Origin: Symsagittifera roscoffensis | Lineage: Eukaryota; Xenacoelomorpha; Acoela; Convolutidae | Direction: 5' to 3' | DNA: 33,351 bases | NCBI RefSeq assembly: GCF_963678635.1 | Contig: NW_026970963.1 | Coordinates: forward strand, 64,001-97,351 | In this document: piece by piece, positions 29,019 to 33,351 of the stretch | Position numbering within the stretch: the first letter of the stretch is position 1 | How the letters are laid out: each line of letters opens with the position of its first letter | Position numbers and translations under genes: made by a program | Notes under the pieces: generated by a model | Database searches by the model: none | Told to the model about the DNA's origin: nothing | What the model saw: only the letters and a program-made list of their open reading frames with translations

Positions 29019-29581
29019 GAGAGGTGGCGCATTCTCTTCGTCTTATCTGTGGCGTTCTCTAGCCTTGGTGTCAGGAATGGCCACCAGCCTCTCTCTTGCG
29101 TCAGTCGATACGCCATCGACTCTAGTTGCTCCTCCGTTGCAGCCACATTTTTTCTTTCATTGCTCGGTCCTCTAGACCTACTGGTGGAACTCGTGATTGT
29201 CACCGCCATGCTTCGAAACCACAAGCTGGCCGTCAAGTGACTTATCACCGGGTGATCGTCCCCGATGACTGGACTGAACTTAAGTTGCCTGGCGAGGTTT
29301 GATATCTCTAGCAAGAGGACCTCGTCCAACACAATGAGGATGTCTGCTAATCCGTAGAAGCCCCTCAACGTGTGGGATACATCCGCTCATGCCGCTGCCA
29401 GTTCCGACTTATAGAGCCTCAGGTCCGTTGGTTCCAGCTCTCGATTGGGAGCTGCCATTAGAATCCGCCACTCATTTCCTTCGGCTACCAGGATCAAGAC
29501 TGCGTATACGAATTGCAGGGCGGGAGGCATTTTTCGCGTACCCGGGGGATGTAGTGAACACCACCTTTGTCCTGGATCCAA
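29015..29581 (-). pseudogene. Second SGNH-like domain, C-terminal part, copy B
   Basis: PPALQFVYAVLILVAEGNEW, then ELAAA followed by a TGA at 29387-29389, where copy A has Trp. DVSHTLRGFYGL, LIVLDEVLLLEISN and LWFRSMAVT follow. The LWFRSM junction is intact here and shows that copy A lost one base at that point. Confidence 0.6.
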
Positions 29582-31157
29582 ACCGCGAGGCAGCGTTCTC
29601 TTGCACCTCGTTCATTGCTGCAAATAGCGCCTGGATTGCTTCCCAGATTCTTCTCGGTGCCGGTTCGTCGCCCTTGAGCTGCTCAAGAAACCCAGTCGCA
29701 TGCAAGTGGTCATTCATTCCCGCAAACAGCAGTAGCTCAGGCTCGCAAGGCATCTACGATTTTATTGCTACCACCAGGGTCAACATCTGGTTCAGCTCAG
29801 CTCCTGGCAATGAGTATATCAAAGTCTCTGGCCAGAACATTTTGGGAGACGTCCCCTCGAAGTCTGATCCCGCTACGATGATCACCCTTGGCCAGTTGGG
29901 TGCTCCCACAGGGTTTCCCGCCAGCTCTTGTCTGCATTCCAGGTCTTCCAAGTTCAACCCTCTCACTTTCTCTAGATAGCTCGACCGATTGATCTCCGCT
30001 GGTCTCTCCACCCTCTTACTCTCCACCACTACCACTGAGGACACTACTGAACTCTGGGGTGTTGATAACGTTACCTCCTCAGCCTCCATCGGCACGGCGC
30101 CTGGTAACCTGGTCCGATTGCTTCTTGTGCTGTCTCTAGAATCGGCCCTCGCCCCCAAGCGACTGGACAAAGCTCTTGAGGCAAGGAAGGGTGGATTTGG
30201 AGGTAGTCCGAACGTGAATTGGGCCGTCTCCAGCAGCTCCGCTTCTAGCGTGTTTATGTGCCTTTGAAAGACATCATTCAACCACTCCACTCCCCTTGGT
30301 CTATCAAAGTGGATTCCGTCTGCGGATGCATCGTCGGGGAATCCAGCTTGTTCCATCTGCTCGGCCACATCCAACAATCCAACCGGGAGGACGCTCCTCC
30401 AATGAATTTGCCTGATCACTTCGTTCAGGTTCCGTACCTTCACGTTCATCTCCATCGCGTGTTGATCAGCCTTCATATTGTAGGGGATGGTACATACCGT
30501 GCATACCGTGAGTAGGACAGGATCCATCTGAATCCTTAACTCCTCAAGGATGCAGCTCATGTTGTCATGCAGCCTCATCACTTTCCTTGGCTCTCCCCTT
30601 GACACGTCATTCGTCCCGATCATCAGAGTTACCGTGTACACTCTAGCCATCCCTAACATCTCAAGTGTTGCCAATATCGCAGCTCCAGCGAAACTCAAGA
30701 TCCCCGTTTGCCAGTGTGATTGAATCCGGGTCAACACCCGCAGCAGGCTGTCCCCGATGATTAGGTGGACTGCACCTTCTGGCATACGTGGCTCCGTGAG
30801 GTACTCCACCCAGGCTGCGTGGTGGAAGCAGTCCCTTCTGGCCCTTTGTGCCGAGCTCCAATCCAGACGATTGTGCCTGTGGTACCTGCTTTCTGTGTTT
30901 TTCTTATAGCTTGAGATCATCACACTCATAATCGGTTGCTTCCTCCACATCGAGGGAAGCTCAGCTCTTGCTGAACTCTCATGACTTCTTAGCTGTAACC
31001 TCTCGTTTAATTCATTTAGACGTGACGAGCTGCCGCTCACCTGACTGCCGCTCGGGGTTGAGCTCGGGGTGTACCCAGGCAGTGCAACATCCATTAGTGG
31101 GCGTATCGGTTGCGTCTCTAGGCCGCGCAGGGAGGACGTTGACTCAGTCGGTATCAA
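29472..31157 (-). CDS. SGNH/GDSL-type hydrolase polyprotein start, copy B
   Basis: The frame has the full SGNH signature: LIIGDSLLRVL, LSFAGAAIL, TLMIGTNDVSRG and ADGIHFDRPRG. After about 150 residues of Ser/Arg-rich linker it enters the second SGNH-like block (RVIIVAGSDF), a TAG at 29754-29756, and FAGMNDHLHATGF. This 467-codon ORF before the TAG is the longest intact cassette ORF in copy B. It opens with TTG overlapping the stop of the coiled-coil ORF, so reinitiation or frameshifting would be needed. The substrate is unknown, and no signal peptide is seen. Confidence 0.75.
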
Positions 31158-31996
31158 ACTTCCAACCCCTCACTCATGTGTTCTCGAGCCGCGCGGTCAA
31201 GGTTAAACCGTGCCCTTGATCTGGGAAATTCGTCCACCTCAATCCTTGACTCTGGCCTTGAGGCGGTAACCACTCGCTCCTTGGGCCTGGCCTCCTTTTG
31301 CACGTCGAGCTCGCGCTGTCGTTGCTGTATTCTCTCCAGTTCCGACTTCAACTGTTCACAATTCGCGACATTCTCCCGCACTCTTTGTTCCTGCTGGTAT
31401 TCGGCCCTCAGCGTCTCAAGCATTCTCCTTGTTTGGTCCCTTTCGATGACCGCCTGGTCCTTTTCCAGCTTGGCCTGGTCTCTATCAAGCTTCGCTTGAT
31501 CTCGGTCGAGGTTCGCCTTATTCCTCTCCCTCTGTGTCCTCTCAAGTTCTTTCTTCATAGCACTGAGGTCCGTGTATGCCTCTTCTGTTTGCTGTGCTCG
31601 CATCATTGACGGTGTTTTGCTCGTACTCTGGCCTGCTGATCTTGCTGATGGTCTGATCGGCAATGGGAACTCCCCTGCGCCATATTCGGTGCTATTGCCC
31701 AAGCCAGGGTTCCTCGCCAAGTCGAAGCCCCTTACTCCTCCATCCACATTCCATGACAGCCACCTGGTTTGCTCTTGGTTGGATATTCCCTCGGTGGTGT
31801 AGCCGACCATCAAGACAGCTTCTGTTGCAGACTCCCTGCATTCACCTTGTTCCTCTAACTGAAGGATGGCGTTCAGCATCACCGCCATTCTCTCATCCAC
31901 TTGGGTGTAATCCAGATCCCTCAGGCGTCTGTATAGCTCATCAAACGTGGGCTTCTTCAGAGCTGCGGACATGGACTTCCAGAACCTATCTGCCAT
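31154..31996 (-). CDS. Coiled-coil ORF1 of the cassette, copy B
   Basis: This intact 280-codon ATG ORF is homologous to copy A 9525-8677 in its N-terminal block (YRRLRDLD, EAVLMVGYTTEG, ARNPGLGNS). Residues 135-225 form a long coiled coil with near-perfect seven-residue repeats (LDRDQAK, LDRDQAK, LEKDQAV), followed by a second Glu/Gln-rich helix (LERIQQRQRELDV). It overlaps the SGNH frame by a few bases. No RNA-binding motif was recognised. Confidence 0.7.
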   Translation of the reverse strand: MADRFWKSMSAALKKPTFDELYRRLRDLDYTQVDERMAVMLNAILQLEEQGECRESATEAVLMVGYTTEGISNQEQTRWLSWNVDGGVRGFDLARNPGLGNSTEYGAGEFPLPIRPSARSAGQSTSKTPSMMRAQQTEEAYTDLSAMKKELERTQRERNKANLDRDQAKLDRDQAKLEKDQAVIERDQTRRMLETLRAEYQQEQRVRENVANCEQLKSELERIQQRQRELDVQKEARPKERVVTASRPESRIEVDEFPRSRARFNLDRAAREHMSEGLEV

Positions 31997-32544
31997 TTCT
32001 GTGATTTCTAGATGATCTCAAGTATTAATCCACTCAAGAATTACCTTATCGACTCAAGAATTACCTTACCGACTCAAGAATTACGTTACCGACTCAAGAA
32101 TTACCTTACCGACTCAAGAATTACCGTACCGACTTGAGTACTTCAGAAATATTTTTCTGCAAATATCTTCTGCAAGTGTTGATGATCGCGAGTTCGATCA
32201 AGACTTTCTTTTCTATCTTTCACTTGAGTGTGGTTGAATTGTCAACTTTGTTTATCAAACTGATCTGAAAATAAAATCTATTTTGAGACTAATATGTCGT
32301 GTTCCTAACCTAAACCCCCCCCCTTTACCATTATGGTTAAAACCTTATCTTTTTCATTCCACTTAAAACAATTCAATTGGAAGTTTTCGAAGAGCATGCA
32401 GATTCATTTCATGTTTTAGCACCATCAATTTTCTAAAATTCAATTGCCATGCCAATCGTGTTTTAAGACCCTGTTACCTGTGCCGTGCCCCAATACCCAA
32501 CTTGTGATCTCTTCATACCCTACTCGAGACCCCACATACCCGAT
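31997..32544. other. Spacer between macro domain and coiled-coil ORF, copy B
   Basis: Non-coding and AT-rich. It holds a 20-bp tandem repeat next to the coiled-coil start and a run of C at about 32316-32324. Confidence 0.5.
32030..32137. repeat. 20-bp tandem repeat upstream of the coiled-coil ORF
   Basis: Five head-to-tail units of CGACTCAAGAATTACCTTAC, with one or two substitutions each, plus a partial unit. Read on the minus strand it lies 34-141 bases upstream of the ATG of the copy B coiled-coil ORF, so it would be in its leader. Confidence 0.9.
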
Positions 32545-32970
32545 TCAGGCGATGCTCAAATAGTATTTCTTGTGCAGATGTACTATTATCTCTGTTTCTG
32601 CGAAGACCACGTGCAGGATGGCATATAGTTCCCTTGGGCTCAACATGCCCCTGTTTGGGTCATAGACTGGCATTGAGACCTCCGTTATCCTTCTTTCAAT
32701 CATGAAGTCTCGTAGTCTTGTGAGTGCGAACATGGTGATCGGGGTCGATCAAATTCCTGTCATTGACCCTCGTCACCAGAAAGCACAAGTACTTGCCAGG
32801 GACTTGCGCTACTGATGGGGGCAGCGCCGCCATTCCTCCCAGCCTCGGTCTCTGTCTGAAGAGAAACTCCACGTTCTGGTATTCTCTCTTGAAGTCTGCC
32901 TCCAGTCTCGACTTTAAACTCATGTCTGCCGTGATACAGATCGCGCTAGTCCTGTTTGACAGGATGAAGT
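32545..32970 (-). pseudogene. Macro domain, copy B
   Basis: FILSNRTSAICITADMSLK is followed by EADFKREYQNVEFLFRQRP, GGMAALPP, KYLCFLVTRV, LTRLRDFMI, VSMPVYDPNRG and EIIVHLHKK. Every element of the copy A macro domain is present, with frameshifts near 32980 and 32715. Identity to copy A is much higher than in the cassette. The changed PVYDPNRG loop is kept in both copies, so it is a family trait rather than decay. Confidence 0.65.
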
Positions 32971-32981
32971 CGCTATCCGTA

Positions 32982-33335
32982 TCATGATGTTTTCCGAGTA
33001 CTCATTGGGTGTTTCAAATTTCGTTTGAAATTCCGACCTATGTTAGGCTCTGGCTCTTCTTCGTCTAGTTCCAATTCGCTTGTTTCTCTCAATTCCTTGA
33101 GTTTCTTTATCATCAAATTTTCGGTGTGGGTAAGTCCTACCCCCACTCCCCGGACAAAAATATTTATCGACGTCCCCGTCGATGATGCTGGGTCTGAATT
33201 ATCTGGCGGAATGTCGAGCGGCCTGTCTGTTGCCGTCCAGCCAAAGAGAGGATCCTCTGCTTTCTTGTGTTTTTTCGATGATACGTCGACTTGTTGAATG
33301 CTTCGCAGTCTTCGCTCTTGACATCGCGCATCCAT
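32982..33335 (-). pseudogene. Gypsy pol C-terminal tail, copy B (cut by window edge)
   Basis: It contains INIFVRGVGVGL, the counterpart of MDIFVRGVGLGL in copy A, then an acidic run leading to EPNIGR, where the copy A macro ORF has KPDIGR. The rest of a Gypsy pol should lie to the right of the window. This is the direct evidence that copy B also follows a Gypsy pol. Confidence 0.65.
33146..33183 (-). promoter_or_regulatory. Hairpin-plus-CCGG-box signal, site 4 (pol/macro junction, copy B)
   Basis: The box CTCCCCGGACA (33146-33156) is followed by ATCGACG-TCCC-CGTCGAT (33166-33183), a perfect 7-bp stem. Spacing and stem match site 3; the loop differs by one base. Confidence 0.7.
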
Positions 33336-33351
33336 TCTAGTTTCCTGAAAT

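Larger units (their letters stand above)
23621..33335 (-). mobile_element. Composite element copy B (pol tail, macro domain, SGNH cassette), truncated at window edge
   Basis: The order of parts matches copy A from the pol tail to the terminal ORF. It is diverged from copy A in every ORF and independently broken, so it is a second old insertion or a second family member, not a recent duplication. Confidence 0.75.

Noticed and set aside
1680-29756. A host genetic code in which TAG is read as an amino acid
   Set aside because: TAA and TGA also interrupt the same frames, frameshifts are common, and no single amino acid matches all TAG positions.
32030-32137. CRISPR array
   Set aside because: The 20-bp units are head-to-tail with no spacers, and the context is a eukaryotic retroelement.

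Overview
The window looks like intergenic DNA from an invertebrate animal, and almost all of it is old retroelement. It holds a Ty3/Gypsy-type retrotransposon, no bacterial-style operons and no convincing host gene. AT-rich spacers with short satellites separate the coding blocks. I cannot name the species. Every protein-coding remnant lies on the minus strand, so the biological 5' end of each block is at its high-coordinate end.

Layout from right to left, as transcribed. Copy B enters at the right edge with the tail of a Gypsy pol and a macro domain (33335-32545). A spacer with a 20-bp tandem repeat follows, then a coiled-coil ORF (31996-31154), a very long broken ORF that starts with an SGNH hydrolase domain (31157-26814), and a further ORF set (26704-23621). 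A 4.3-kb non-coding stretch (23620-19279) carries CCTCCGGATT satellite copies and structured inverted repeats. Copy A then starts with a nearly complete Gypsy gag-pol: gag 19278-16032, retropepsin-like and linker 16002-15515, reverse transcriptase and RNase H 15484-14040, a long acidic spacer 14043-12802, and H2C2 finger and integrase 12801-10444. It continues into its own macro domain (10447-9875), coiled-coil ORF (9525-8677), SGNH polyprotein (8756-3955) and terminal ORFs (3885-1495). Positions 1494-1 are a non-coding 3' flank rich in palindromes.

The main result is that both Gypsy pol ends are followed by the same cassette in the same order: macro domain, coiled coil, SGNH hydrolase polyprotein, terminal ORFs. 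The two cassettes are clearly homologous along about 8 kb but strongly diverged. This suggests a very large composite Gypsy element, at least 18 kb, that carries an ADP-ribose-binding-type module and an esterase-type module.

A second, nucleotide-level signal marks the cassette. A small hairpin with a TCCT or TCCC loop on the plus strand sits next to a CTCCCCGGAC box. It occurs at the pol/macro junction and again just beyond the last ORF, in both copies (10509-10546 and 456-488; 33146-33183 and 23407-23437). Its stem changes by compensating substitutions while box and loop are kept. The bracketed lengths are about 10.1 kb and 9.8 kb.

Both copies are dead. They carry many in-frame stops and single-base frameshifts, a substituted retropepsin motif, deletions in RT and RNase H, and a duplicated, damaged integrase core. 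The features below describe remnants. Frames were joined only where the other copy or the known family supports it.
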